A stretch of 64,000 nucleotides of DNA from Prochlorococcus sp. scB241_528O2 (GTDB lineage: Bacteria; Cyanobacteriota; Cyanobacteriia; PCC-6307; Cyanobiaceae), in assembly GCA_000634115.1 (NCBI GenBank), contig JFLJ01000130.1, forward strand, positions 25,702 to 89,701, written 5' to 3'. The notes under the pieces are model-generated. The model saw only the letters and a list, made by a program, of their open reading frames with translations, was not told the DNA's origin and searched no databases. Position numbers and translations under genes: made by a program. This document shows, piece after piece, positions 1 through 8,981 of the stretch; the stretch's first letter is position 1; every line of letters starts with the position of its first letter.

Positions 1-109
1 GCGACCACCAGATCACAAATGGAATTAAAACCTCTAAAAAAAGATATTTGTAAGAAGTAAATGCAGCCCCCGAGGAATATCCCGCAAGATTGAAAAAATT
101 AGGTTCCAT
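1..109 (-). CDS. partial small hydrophobic protein (MEPNFFNLAGYSSGAAFTSYKYLFLEVLIPFVIWWS...), truncated by window edge
   Basis: open frame on reverse strand from ATG at 109 to window edge. Confidence 0.5.
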   Translation of the reverse strand, partial: MEPNFFNLAGYSSGAAFTSYKYLFLEVLIPFVIWWS

Positions 110-260
110 AGTTCTTAGTAATCATCTAGTCGAAATATGCCTAAATTAATTAATATATAAAGCCTTCTAGTTGCAAATATACATACTTAAATAGTGCAAA
201 TTAAACAACAAAAAAGCTACTTTAAGCGGATTTAAGCAAATTTAGACTCATAACTGTATT

Positions 261-308
261 GATTGACAGTCGATTTAACATAGAGGGATAAAACCCTATT
301 TTTTAATG
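261..308 (+). promoter_or_regulatory. dispersed GATTGACAGTCGAT... promoter/leader cassette, copy a
   Basis: GATTGACAGTCGATTTAACATAGAGGGATAAAACCCTATTTTTTAATG; matches six other copies in the window. Confidence 0.6.
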
Positions 309-374
309 GATAAAAGATTTATTGCTGAAGAAATATTGACCTTAACTATTCCTTTATTTGGTTAAGTGACTCAT

Positions 375-467
375 ATGTATGAAATAGCTATTACTTATGG
401 TTTTGTTAATTTGTTATTGCTAGGTGGCTTTGCGTATTTAGCCATCAAAATGACCTCTAAGAGATAG
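375..467 (+). CDS. 30-aa single-TM peptide (MYEIAITYGFVNLLLLGGFAYLAIKMTSKR)
   Basis: short ORF with TM helix and basic C-terminus, typical of Prochlorococcus small proteins. Confidence 0.4.
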   Translation: MYEIAITYGFVNLLLLGGFAYLAIKMTSKR

Positions 468-524
468 ATCCAAATAGCTTTGTCTCTAATTACTTTCTAT
501 CAACTGTATAAATAACAGTAAAAA

Positions 525-710
525 CTAATCGTATACCAAGCAACGAGGATCGGATGGATTTAATTCACATTCTTTATCCCAGTATTCTGATAAATCTGTA
601 GAAATCCCTTGCTCCTCTACAAGTTCTTTAAGAGTTGAATAATCCTTTACATTATCAAGATCTCTTAAGTTTTTATCTTGAATTGCGAATGGTGATCTTT
701 TTAAATTCAT
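525..710 (-). CDS. 61-aa conserved small protein (MNLKRSPFAIQDKNLRDLDN...)
   Basis: ORF; degenerate paralog at 29000-29164 supports coding. Confidence 0.7.
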   Translation of the reverse strand: MNLKRSPFAIQDKNLRDLDNVKDYSTLKELVEEQGISTDLSEYWDKECELNPSDPRCLVYD

Positions 711-721
711 AATTAATTACC

Positions 722-907
722 TCAAAATTTTTGTTGGATTCTGGTTACAGAATTTGGATGGTCATGTACATAAGAATTAAATTCTCTTGCTATTATCAGG
801 CAGTCATATGCATCGCGAGCGTAGAACCCTAGTTGATGTGTACTGTTTGATGAATCTTTGTAACTTAGTACATATTTTTTACAAGATGTGATTGGTGTTG
901 AAGACAT
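722..907 (-). CDS. 61-aa conserved small protein (MSSTPITSCKKYVLSYKDSSN...)
   Basis: ORF; decayed paralog at ~28809-28990. Confidence 0.65.
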   Translation of the reverse strand: MSSTPITSCKKYVLSYKDSSNSTHQLGFYARDAYDCLIIAREFNSYVHDHPNSVTRIQQKF

Positions 908-964
908 TTAAATTTATGGCTGCTACTACTAAGTTCTAACTAGACTGACTCACCAACCGAGAAA

Positions 965-1005
965 AAAAAGATGTACGGTTTGAGGTACACACATATACGG
1001 ATATA
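965..1005 (-). promoter_or_regulatory. conserved leader with inverted repeat TGTAC-CTCAAACC-GTACA
   Basis: GTACCTCAAACCGTACATCT identical at 28735-28754 ahead of the paralogous locus. Confidence 0.5.
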
Positions 1006-1140
1006 GGATCAACAATTAGATTTTAGAATAGATAAAATAACTAGGAAAAAATAAGAGATAGGCTTTATAAAAAGAGTTAAGGAATTCATTTTTTACTTTC
1101 ATTGTGAGTCGTTCATACGCAGGATATTTATATACCGTAG

Positions 1141-1227
1141 ACTCTAAATAATTAAGGAGTTTTACTCTTTTTTAGAAATAACAATACTGCTAAGTTTGTA
1201 GTAGAGAAATAATTAAGGAGGTTAATT
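1141..1227 (+). promoter_or_regulatory. conserved 5' leader of 38-aa gene, bounded by two AATTAAGGAG motifs
   Basis: ~85 nt nearly identical to reverse strand of 18902-18990. Confidence 0.5.
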
Positions 1228-1344
1228 ATGGAAGTTTTTCAACTAACACTTACCTTCTCAGGTTTAATTGGAATCATATTGTTTTTATGTATTTCTTCAG
1301 ATAGTGCAAATACTAAGAATCTATATTTAAAAGAAAATCATTAA
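1228..1344 (+). CDS. 38-aa single-TM protein, copy 1 (MEVFQLTLTFSGLIGIILFLCISSDSANTKNLYLKENH)
   Basis: AAGGAGG upstream; paralogs at 18785-18901 and 33229-33348. Confidence 0.7.
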   Translation: MEVFQLTLTFSGLIGIILFLCISSDSANTKNLYLKENH

Positions 1345-1353
1345 AATAAATTT

Positions 1354-1400
1354 GATTGACAGTCGATCTAAAATTAAGGGTAATTAGTTCCTTCATTTTG
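1354..1400 (+). promoter_or_regulatory. dispersed cassette, copy b
   Basis: GATTGACAGTCGATCTAAAATTAAGGGTAATTAGTTCCTTCATTTTG. Confidence 0.6.
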
Positions 1401-1520
1401 CCTCCGAAAAGCTTTTTGATTCCATCAATACTACTCTATGCAATTTTCATTGCCTTCGGAAATACAAATTGTAATTCAAGTGACCCTGAAGATTGTAGAG
1501 ATGAGCGTATTTTTATTTGA
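1398..1520 (+). CDS. 40-aa small protein with TTG start (LPPKSFLIPSILLYAIFIAFGNTNCNSSDPEDC...)
   Basis: open frame after cassette b; stop overlaps next ATG (TGATG). Confidence 0.4.
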   Translation: MPPKSFLIPSILLYAIFIAFGNTNCNSSDPEDCRDERIFI

Positions 1521-1999
1521 TGGGGAAAGAAACTTATCGAATAGAAGAATATTGGCCTAACGAGGTAATCGCTTTTGCTACGGCTTTCGGTATTTTTGGC
1601 GAGAGAGAATATCCAAAAGAAGATTTTGCTGAATCAACTGACTTTAATAATCTAGAGAGTTCCTTACCACCAGATACCATTCAAGTCGCAACTTTTTTGT
1701 ACAAAGAATACTCCACAAAAAAAATATATTTTTATGTTTGCTCATTTACAGAAAAAACTAACCTAGCAAAGCATCAAGAAGTCTATTCTCTGTTCTCAAT
1801 AATGTGGAGTAGAGAGTCGAGTATAGATAGTCTCTGGGTATTAAATCCTTGGTACTCTTGTTCTGTACTATCTGAACAACCTCAAGAACCTTTACATAAA
1901 GAAGCAGCAAATTGGATGTTAAAAGAAATGACTACTAAAGGTTGTGCTATTGCTCCAGTAGACGTCTTCAAAAAAGGGACATTGGAGATATTAATTTGA
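1520..1999 (+). CDS. hypothetical protein, ~159 aa
   Basis: ORF track 1517-1999 (TTG start); ATG at 1520 overlaps upstream stop. Confidence 0.65.
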   Translation: MGKETYRIEEYWPNEVIAFATAFGIFGEREYPKEDFAESTDFNNLESSLPPDTIQVATFLYKEYSTKKIYFYVCSFTEKTNLAKHQEVYSLFSIMWSRESSIDSLWVLNPWYSCSVLSEQPQEPLHKEAANWMLKEMTTKGCAIAPVDVFKKGTLEILI

Positions 2000-2044
2000 A
2001 ACGATTACTACTTGCACCGCTATATTAAATAATAAAGATTTATT

Positions 2045-2179
2045 TTATTTTAAGATTAAAAATAATACTCCAAATATAAGAGTTGAAGCTAAAAAACCAA
2101 CTCCTACTAAAGTAGCAATAATTCCAGTATTCAAGTAGACCTTTACAGTAGCCAGTTCATTACCATCTTTATTTGCCAT
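2045..2179 (-). CDS. 44-aa single-TM small protein (MANKDGNELATVKVYLNTGIIATLVGVGFLASTLIFGVLFLILK)
   Basis: ORF preceded by GAGGAG on the reverse strand. Confidence 0.6.
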   Translation of the reverse strand: MANKDGNELATVKVYLNTGIIATLVGVGFLASTLIFGVLFLILK

Positions 2180-2458
2180 AAATTTCTCCTCAATTCAGAA
2201 CTTCTAAATTATCAAAAATACCAAAATAAATTCAAAGCCCTGACACAATTATTTAAGTTTGGGGAAGCAAAGACAATAAATAGGTACTGACTATGTATGA
2301 GTTAAGGGTAAATAAATTAAACGCTTAATACCGTCCCCGCTAGATGAATTTCTAGATGTCTAGTAAATAAATTTAATTCGTTAACTTATAAAAACTTCAC
2401 ATATTTTTTGTAGATTCTAAGTAAATATGCTATTAAATTATTCCTTACCTTAAAAGTC

Positions 2459-2650
2459 ATGATTAAAGAATCAACAAACTCATCTCAACGAAAAACTACT
2501 CTTAAGTGGAACATTAATGGAGAACTATCTTCTATTGATATGGCAAGAATAATTAACGCTCTTTCAGTCAAAGAGTTAAGCGAGTGTGAGCTTGCATGTA
2601 ATAGAATTAATAGAGATACAAAAAACTTAAATCTTGGTATGTGGTGGTAA
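2459..2650 (+). CDS. hypothetical small protein, 63 aa
   Basis: ORF track. Confidence 0.55.
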   Translation: MIKESTNSSQRKTTLKWNINGELSSIDMARIINALSVKELSECELACNRINRDTKNLNLGMWW

Positions 2651-2667
2651 ATAGAGATTAAGTATTA

Positions 2668-2787
2668 ATGGAATTTTTACAGGAGATTTGGCAGAATCAT
2701 CATGACCCAGCCCATGCAACTTATGGAATAGTTGGAGTAATAGTATTGTTGATAATTTATAATCGCTTACTCAATAAATATCAGTAA
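2668..2787 (+). CDS. 39-aa single-TM small protein (MEFLQEIWQNHHDPAHATYGIVGVIVLLIIYNRLLNKYQ)
   Basis: short ORF with TM helix. Confidence 0.55.
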   Translation: MEFLQEIWQNHHDPAHATYGIVGVIVLLIIYNRLLNKYQ

Positions 2788-2926
2788 CAAGAAACCCCTC
2801 CAGAAATTCCAACTACTGAAAGGGTTATTAAATCGACTCGCAACTATATTGAATCAATCTATGTCTTGCAGCAAACGTAGAGTGTGCTGACGAGGTTTTG
2901 CCTCAATTAATTTATAGCAAACATTT

Positions 2927-3142
2927 TTAAACTCCCGCTACTTTTTGTTCAGCGAGTCGTTTTTTTAGAATTGAATAAGTTTGTGTAGCCCATTTTCGAG
3001 GTATATCTAATTCAAAATCTAACTTCCCTCTAAGTGATTTGATTATTTTAAATACTTCTTCGAAGCCTAGATAAATTATTAAAAGCACCTTAGTTATGTT
3101 TATTGCAAAAGCCACTAACTTTTCAATTCTTTGATCTTGCAT
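2927..3142 (-). CDS. hypothetical small protein, 71 aa
   Basis: ORF track. Confidence 0.45.
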   Translation of the reverse strand: MQDQRIEKLVAFAINITKVLLIIYLGFEEVFKIIKSLRGKLDFELDIPRKWATQTYSILKKRLAEQKVAGV

Positions 3143-3208
3143 ATGAAATTATTGAAGCCAACTAAAGTTAACAGAGCTAAGAAATTATGCAATGCAATGG
3201 CCTAAAAA

Positions 3209-3457
3209 TTAAAAATAACTTCTAAAAATACTGGTTTTCTTCCAACCTTCTTTCAATAATTCTGCATATTCTTTTCTTGCTGCTTCAATAGTTTCTACTC
3301 TGCTACCTTTCATAACTGGCTTACTTGATCTCTTGTAAACGCAACCATAACTAATCATCATTGCATCAATAGATGAGGAAGGCTTGGAAACATCTTCAAA
3401 TGGTTCAAAGACTTTTATTCTTGATCTGTTCTTATTTATAAGAGTAAATTTCTCCAT
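3209..3457 (-). CDS. DUF1651-like small protein, intact copy
   Basis: 82 aa; two decayed neighbours at 3529-3612 and 3830-4075. Confidence 0.65.
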   Translation of the reverse strand: MEKFTLINKNRSRIKVFEPFEDVSKPSSSIDAMMISYGCVYKRSSKPVMKGSRVETIEAARKEYAELLKEGWKKTSIFRSYF

Positions 3458-3528
3458 AAATTAATAATAGACACAAACAGGGGGGCTCTAGGGGATCTAC
3501 CTTTACGTACTTTCTAAATACTTGTGCC

Positions 3529-3612
3529 TTAGAAGTAGCTATTGAATATAGAAGTTTTCTTCCAACTCTCCTCTAGTAACTTCTTATATTCTTCTCTTGC
3601 AGCTTCTATACT
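3529..3612 (-). pseudogene. C-terminal fragment of DUF1651-like gene
   Basis: encodes AREEYKKLLEESWKKTSIFNSYF* without N-terminus. Confidence 0.65.
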
Positions 3613-3829
3613 TATGAAAAAAAATTAAAAATTCTCTCATTTTTTGAAGTTAAAAGGTATTAATTTGCATTTAAAAGGTATTATTTTTAATACATAACAC
3701 TATTTAAAAAATGTTAAAACTTTCTATCGTTTTATTACCAATAATCGCTGCACTTATATGGGCTCTGTTTATAGGGTTAAGAATAAATAAAGTAGAAACT
3801 AGAGATGGAAAAAGAAAATTAATTAATTA

Positions 3830-4075
3830 CTAAAAATAAGATCTAAATATAGAAGTTTTCTTCCAACCTTCCTCCAGAAGTTGCTTATATTCCTTTCTTG
3901 CAGCTTCTGTAGTTTCAACTCTTGAACCTTTCATAACTGGCTTACTTGATCTCTTGTAAACGCAACCATAAATAATCATTGCATCAATAGATGGGGAAGT
4001 CTTGGAAACATCTTCAAATGGTTAAAAGACTTTTATTCTTGATCTTTCCTTATTTATAAGAGTAAATTTCTCCAT
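3830..4075 (-). pseudogene. DUF1651-like gene with nonsense mutation
   Basis: MEKFTLINKERSRIKVF*PFEDVSK... aligns to 3209-3457; GAA replaced by TAA at codon 18. Confidence 0.75.
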
Positions 4076-4226
4076 CAAATAAGCAATTAAATAAACTATT
4101 GCACCAATACTAAAAATCAAGCTACGCTCATGTGAGTTAATAGTCATTAAATTTAGCCCTTATCTAAAGAGTAAATAATTTTAAACTTATGCTATAAATG
4201 ACTTCTAAGATTTCTATCAAAAATTC

Positions 4227-4502
4227 ATGTCGATATTAGTTACTTCACCTTGTCCAGAAAGTACGATTGAGAAATTAGGAATTAATAATTGGCCGATATG
4301 GACTTGTGACACAAGTTCTTTTGATTGGACTTATGACGATAAAGAGACTTGTTTATTACTTGAAGGTGAAGTAACAGTAACTCCTGAAGGGGGTCAACCT
4401 GTAAAGTTTGGCGCAGGTGACTTAGTTATATTCCCAGCAGGGATGAACTGTAAATGGGATGTTCATCAAGCAGTTAGAAAACATTATCGATTTGGTGATT
4501 AA
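4227..4502 (+). CDS. cupin-domain protein
   Basis: small cupin with LLLEGEVTVTPEGGQPVKFGAGDLVIFPAG. Confidence 0.8.
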   Translation: MSILVTSPCPESTIEKLGINNWPIWTCDTSSFDWTYDDKETCLLLEGEVTVTPEGGQPVKFGAGDLVIFPAGMNCKWDVHQAVRKHYRFGD

Positions 4503-4909
4503 ACAGCAAGGCCAGGATAAATTCCACTCCTTTTAGCGGAATCAGGTGTCGGAACAATACACAGGAAAAGACCACATATTTTTCCTTGATCTACAGAAGC
4601 ATAAGCGACTCCAAGCAAATTAGACTTATCTCCTTGAGCCATGATAAGACAATCGGTATGGCCATAGGCTGGACAGACGCCCAATTCGGCATAAACAGAA
4701 CTCTTAGTTTTTTTTATTGTTTCAAGTTTTGGTCTGATATATTCAATGAATTCGTCTTTTGAGTTCATATCGGTTAAGACTTTTTGTGAGGAGTATGAGA
4801 AGTCTTCTGACAAAAACGATTCAAACTCAGAAGAATCAAGAGTGTGCAGCATTCTCGCATAGATACATAAAGCTTGCTTTTCTGTTAGTTGAGAAGTTTC
4901 TTTTTCCAT
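4499..4909 (-). CDS. NTF2/SnoaL-like protein
   Basis: 136-aa ORF, fold-level resemblance. Confidence 0.5.
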   Translation of the reverse strand: MEKETSQLTEKQALCIYARMLHTLDSSEFESFLSEDFSYSSQKVLTDMNSKDEFIEYIRPKLETIKKTKSSVYAELGVCPAYGHTDCLIMAQGDKSNLLGVAYASVDQGKICGLFLCIVPTPDSAKRSGIYPGLAV

Positions 4910-4984
4910 TAGTCAAAAAATAAAAATTAAAATATTTTTAAAATTTTTAAGGTATTTATTCAAATTACTAAATTGATTAAGATT

Positions 4985-5323
4985 CTAATCTTTTTCAAAT
5001 AATTCCAAATATTTAAAAAGTGTTTTAACTCTAAATTTAGCTGCAACTACAAGAGATAAAATCAAAACAACCGATAAAAATGGATTATCCAAAAAAAAGT
5101 CATAAGGTATGCCAAAGTTGAAATTACTATGCCGCGATGCAAACTCAGAATAGGCCAAGAGTCCAAAGAATATTGCGATATTGCAAGAAATACTTTCTTT
5201 TTTTCTTTTAAAATATTGATTTTGATAAATTAAATCCAAACAAAAAAGCGTGCTTAATAATGGCAATGGAAAAAAGAACAAAAATATTCTAGTAATTGCC
5301 TTTGACTTATTTTGTGAAAGCAT
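4985..5323 (-). CDS. small membrane protein, 112 aa
   Basis: ORF track, hydrophobic. Confidence 0.45.
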   Translation of the reverse strand: MLSQNKSKAITRIFLFFFPLPLLSTLFCLDLIYQNQYFKRKKESISCNIAIFFGLLAYSEFASRHSNFNFGIPYDFFLDNPFLSVVLILSLVVAAKFRVKTLFKYLELFEKD

Positions 5324-5562
5324 TTTTAAAAGTATCTTCCAGGGAATAAATATCTTTATTTTAAATCAATCTCTTAAAAATATTCTAGCTTTGAACTATT
5401 CACCAAGTAGTTAGGAGATCTGAAGGGGTCTCTAAGTTCTATAAATATCTTGTATAAACTTTAAAGATTATGCAATAAGCCGTCTCAAACTCGTTCCAAA
5501 ATCTATAGTTAGTCTAGGCTATAACTAAAGTCTCAGTACTTTCTTAAGAATAACGCCTAGTA

Positions 5563-5606
5563 ATTTGGGAGCACTAGGTCGCAGGTTCGAATCCTGTCAC
5601 CCCGAC
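5563..5606 (+). repeat. tRNA-Pro(UGG) 3'-half fragment 1
   Basis: tttgggagcactaggtcgcaggttcgaatcctgtcaccccgac; no D-arm or 5' acceptor strand upstream. Confidence 0.8.
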
Positions 5607-5663
5607 TTTAAAACAAAGAGTCATACTAGGAAGTCTCCAAACTCATTTTGTTATTGCTTTTAC

Positions 5664-5687
5664 TTGTTGGCGGCTTTGCGCCAACAA
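5664..5687 (+). repeat. perfect 9-bp hairpin TTGTTGGCG-GCTTTG-CGCCAACAA
   Basis: inverted repeat downstream of tRNA fragment 1. Confidence 0.6.
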
Positions 5688-5754
5688 ATCGCAAACAAAT
5701 GAATCTTCGTCTTATTGACACCCTAATTAAAATATTTAAAGAAAGATTAAATTT

Positions 5755-5949
5755 ATGCTCCCAGCAATTGTTTTATTGCTTTTCTGCATATTCATGCAAT
5801 TAGCCGTAATTACTTTAATTCTCTCAAAGAACATAAGTTCAGGTACGAGACCAGCAGTAATTTTCATTACAGTATTATTTGGAGTTTTAGCTGTATGGCA
5901 AACTATTGAAGTTTGGAATGCAGGAACGAGTAATTTATTTGGCTATTAA
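5755..5949 (+). CDS. small two-TM protein, 64 aa
   Basis: ORF track. Confidence 0.6.
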   Translation: MLPAIVLLLFCIFMQLAVITLILSKNISSGTRPAVIFITVLFGVLAVWQTIEVWNAGTSNLFGY

Positions 5950-6970
5950 ATAAAAATCTTTTTTTTGTATTAGCTGATGCCTTTCCCTTGAGCCAGCAAG
6001 ATAGAGGGGTCATAGTTATGTCTAGCTCATTCGCTAGGACTTTTAGTGCTTTCAAGTCTGCTCCATAACCTGCTCTTTCTATCCAACTAGCCATTAGTGC
6101 AATATCGTGCTCAATAAAATTCATAAGTTTGCGTGGGACCATTGAATAGCGGACTGAAGGAAATTCCTTAGGATTGATTTCTTGCCATAGAGCTGCCATT
6201 TCCTGCCCTGTCATCTCTTCCCCAGCAATATTCATTGATTCTCCACAAAACCTTTTGGGATGTTCAAAAACAGCCCTTGTCCATAGTCCAACATCATCAA
6301 CGGCGATGGTTTGCCAAGCTTTGTCTTTGTGGACAACTCCCGGAAAAATTGATTCGGAAATCTGAACGCCAGGAAGATCACTATCGAAATTCTCGAAGTA
6401 GCTAACAGGTCGAAGAATTGTTGAAAGTTTTTTCAACCCATTAATCAGGATGTATTCCTCAATATTCCACTTGCTTGTGAAATGTCCTGGTGCTGGCTCA
6501 TTCTTTAGAGGGTCCTTGGGTTTGCAAACCGAACTAAAAACAAAGTGCTTTAATGTACCTAAGTCAGCAAGTTGCTTTACAACGTCTACTAAGTTTCTAC
6601 CTTGCTCTATTTCATATTCACGAACCATGCTTCCACGGCCCAATATCCAACCTTTTGTGGGTGTAGTATTGCCAAATATTCCGTAAACCCCTGAAAAAAC
6701 TCTTTTTAAGCTTTCTGGTACAAGGAGATCTCCTTGTACAATTTCGACATTTGGCAAGTTGGCCAAAATCTTAGCCCGCTTACTATTGGGAGAACGAGTA
6801 ATTGCTCGAATCTGAAAAGCACCACTTTGGGACAAATGCCTTACGACTGAAGATCCTTGTCGACCGGAGGCCATTGTGACTGCAATGACAGGCCTAGAGC
6901 TTTTTTGATTAAGTTCCTCATAACTAGATAAATCGCCGTGAGAAAGGCCAGCACGAGAAGATGAGTCCAA
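5903..6970 (-). CDS. NmrA-like NAD(P)-binding protein
   Basis: VTMASGRQGSSVVRHL Rossmann motif; start may be downstream of the listed one. Confidence 0.7.
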   Translation of the reverse strand: MDSSSRAGLSHGDLSSYEELNQKSSRPVIAVTMASGRQGSSVVRHLSQSGAFQIRAITRSPNSKRAKILANLPNVEIVQGDLLVPESLKRVFSGVYGIFGNTTPTKGWILGRGSMVREYEIEQGRNLVDVVKQLADLGTLKHFVFSSVCKPKDPLKNEPAPGHFTSKWNIEEYILINGLKKLSTILRPVSYFENFDSDLPGVQISESIFPGVVHKDKAWQTIAVDDVGLWTRAVFEHPKRFCGESMNIAGEEMTGQEMAALWQEINPKEFPSVRYSMVPRKLMNFIEHDIALMASWIERAGYGADLKALKVLANELDITMTPLSCWLKGKASANTKKRFLFNSQINYSFLHSKLQ

Positions 6971-7036
6971 TTGTTAAGAAAAATTACATTTACTGTTACA
7001 AAATGTAAACCATTTTCTTCTCAATCGTGAGTATGT

Positions 7037-7077
7037 TTTTGGAGCACTAGGTCCTAGGTTAGAATCCTGTCGCCCCA
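7037..7077 (+). repeat. tRNA-Pro 3'-half fragment 2
   Basis: tttggagcactaggtcctaggttagaatcctgtcgcccca. Confidence 0.75.
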
Positions 7078-7157
7078 GTTATTTATAGCAGTAAGTCTCA
7101 GTCAATAATAATTTAGCCTGAAAAAAGCGTTCCCTCATATTTCCCTCAAGTGAGGTT

Positions 7158-7454
7158 TTATTTATTCTTTTCTTCTAAATAACCTCTTTCTCTTCCGTAT
7201 TCTATTGATCCAACAGTATCTCCAGAATTTCTAGTTCCCTTCCCTGTGACGTTGCCTGCGATAGGGTCAATTAATGACTTATTTGTTGGCCAAACTGCCC
7301 AAATAAAAGCTGCTAGCCAAGGCACTCCTGCTGCTATTGCAAATGTATTGATCCCCAAAATTACCCACTTATAGGTATGCCTTCTGTAGAAAGCAATGAA
7401 AGTAGGAATAAAATATATAGCTAATAGAAATAGACCAATTATTAAAAATTCCAT
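7158..7454 (-). CDS. superinfection immunity (Imm) family membrane protein
   Basis: YFIPTFIAFYRRHTYKWVILGINTFAIAAGVPWLAAFIWAVWP. Confidence 0.7.
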   Translation of the reverse strand: MEFLIIGLFLLAIYFIPTFIAFYRRHTYKWVILGINTFAIAAGVPWLAAFIWAVWPTNKSLIDPIAGNVTGKGTRNSGDTVGSIEYGRERGYLEEKNK

Positions 7455-7631
7455 ATTTTCAGAGTTTTTTAAATTCTACATAAGTGATTTAAAAAGGTAT
7501 AAGTTTATTTAATTAAAGAAAAATAAGATTCCCTCAAATGTCCCTCAAATAAAGAATGAATTATTTTTTTATCTTCTAATATTCAAATATTTTTAAATAT
7601 TTTCTTGCAAGATTTCTCATCAGAGATTTTT

Positions 7632-7724
7632 TCAATTCCAAGATTCACTAAAGATAATGCAACTAACTAGGCAATTAATAGGTAAAGATAGAGCGGCTAG
7701 TAAAGTTATTAATAATTTACGCAT
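7632..7724 (-). CDS. 30-aa signal-peptide-like ORF (MRKLLITLLAALSLPINCLVSCIIFSESWN), possibly truncated
   Basis: starts 43 nt after TTGACA of cassette c. Confidence 0.35.
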   Translation of the reverse strand: MRKLLITLLAALSLPINCLVSCIIFSESWN

Positions 7725-7769
7725 TAAAAAAGCGGTTTTTATCCCTCAATACTAGATCGACTGTCAATC
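7722..7769 (-). promoter_or_regulatory. dispersed cassette, copy c
   Basis: reverse: GATTGACAGTCGATCTAGTATTGAGGGATAAAAACCGCTTTTTTAATG. Confidence 0.6.
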
Positions 7770-7952
7770 AGTATTAGATTACATCATTACCAACTCAGCT
7801 TGAGTGGTTGAAGTTGTCAATAGATTACTTTATAAACTCTAGGAGTATTCTCTCAGTCATTTTTGCCCTATTCCTTGAACTGAACTGATTAATTTTTTAT
7901 CGTTTAAATTTATTGCATTGATGATTTCTTTAACCGAGAATTTATTTAACAA

Positions 7953-8351
7953 TTACCTTCCTATTTGTGAACCCACACCTTTGTTATTGAGTTCCTTTTG
8001 ATATGCCTCTTTGTTTGATAGTAGGATATCTTTAATCGAGAATTGATTTAACAATGACATACCGATTTGTGAACCCACACCTTTGTTATTGAGTTCCTTT
8101 TGATATGCCTCTTTGTTTGATAGTAGGATATTTTTAATCGAGAATTGATTTAACAATGTCATACCGATTTGTGAACCCACACGTTTGTTATTGAGTTCCT
8201 TTTGATATGCCTCTTTGCTTGATAGTAGGATATCTTTAATCGAGGCTTGATTTAACAATGACATACCGATTTGTGAACCCACACGTTTGTTATTGAGTTC
8301 CTTTTGATATGCCTCTTTGCTTGATAGTAGGATATCTTTAATCGAGGTCAT
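7953..8351 (-). CDS. tandem-repeat protein, four 34-aa units (SIKDILLSSKEAYQKELNNKRVGSQIGMSLLNQx)
   Basis: 102-bp DNA repeats; last unit ends at an in-frame TAA while repeat-like frame continues to ~7861. Confidence 0.75.
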   Translation of the reverse strand: MTSIKDILLSSKEAYQKELNNKRVGSQIGMSLLNQASIKDILLSSKEAYQKELNNKRVGSQIGMTLLNQFSIKNILLSNKEAYQKELNNKGVGSQIGMSLLNQFSIKDILLSNKEAYQKELNNKGVGSQIGR

Positions 8352-8471
8352 GTTAATTTATCTCATATTTATTTCAAATTTATAATAGTTTCTATATACA
8401 AATCACGCAAGAGTACGCAAGAAATTAGTTATAGCCTATAACACCAGTGCTAATCTAGGGGTGTCCAGAGT

Positions 8472-8514
8472 CTTGGGAGCACTAGGTCGCAGGTTCGAAT
8501 CCTGTCGCCCCGAC
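8472..8514 (+). repeat. tRNA-Pro 3'-half fragment 3
   Basis: cttgggagcactaggtcgcaggttcgaatcctgtcgccccgac, followed by aaggtttcccagcctgtcttttttattgc. Confidence 0.8.
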
Positions 8515-8710
8515 TATTAGAATCCAAGTTATAAAAAGGTTTCCCAGCCTGTCTTTTTTATTGCTTTCTTTTAGAATAATGAGACTGAGCGAGCTTTGAG
8601 CTAGGATTTGTTTACCTTGCCTAACCTCGCCATGAGGTATTGCTAAAGGCAATTATTACATCCACAAAATAATCCCAATAATTCCTATCATTAAAAAAAC
8701 TACAATTACG

Positions 8711-8881
8711 ATGAAATCATTATTTTCAAGTAACAGATCAAAAGCAATTTTAGCGATTGGTTTAATAGCTATTGGTATTGGCGCAATTTCAAAAAAGGTT
8801 ATTAGCTACCCAACTGGAAACTGTATGAAAGAGACTCAAGAATTGACTTTAAATCAAGGGATAAACAAGTTATTTATTTAA
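8711..8881 (+). CDS. 56-aa small membrane protein (MKSLFSSNRSKAILAIGLIAIGIGAISKK...)
   Basis: ORF not in supplied track. Confidence 0.55.
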   Translation: MKSLFSSNRSKAILAIGLIAIGIGAISKKVISYPTGNCMKETQELTLNQGINKLFI

Positions 8882-8981
8882 CAAGTAAGCGTTTCAATTA
8901 TTTTTCTGAGTTAAACCACTTATAAATCCAGCTTTTTTAAATGCATTAGTGGTTATTGACTCTCTATTTTTTAAAGTTTAT

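Noticed and set aside
5563-5606. intact tRNA-Pro gene
   Set aside because: No acceptor 5' strand, D-arm or anticodon 5' stem upstream of any fragment; only the 3' half is present.
6174-6686. + strand ORFs 6174-6365 and 6450-6686
   Set aside because: Antisense to the NmrA-like gene, which has a recognisable Rossmann motif.
7953-8351. regularly spaced repeats suggestive of CRISPR
   Set aside because: Contiguous 102-bp coding repeats in one open frame with no unique spacers and no cas genes.
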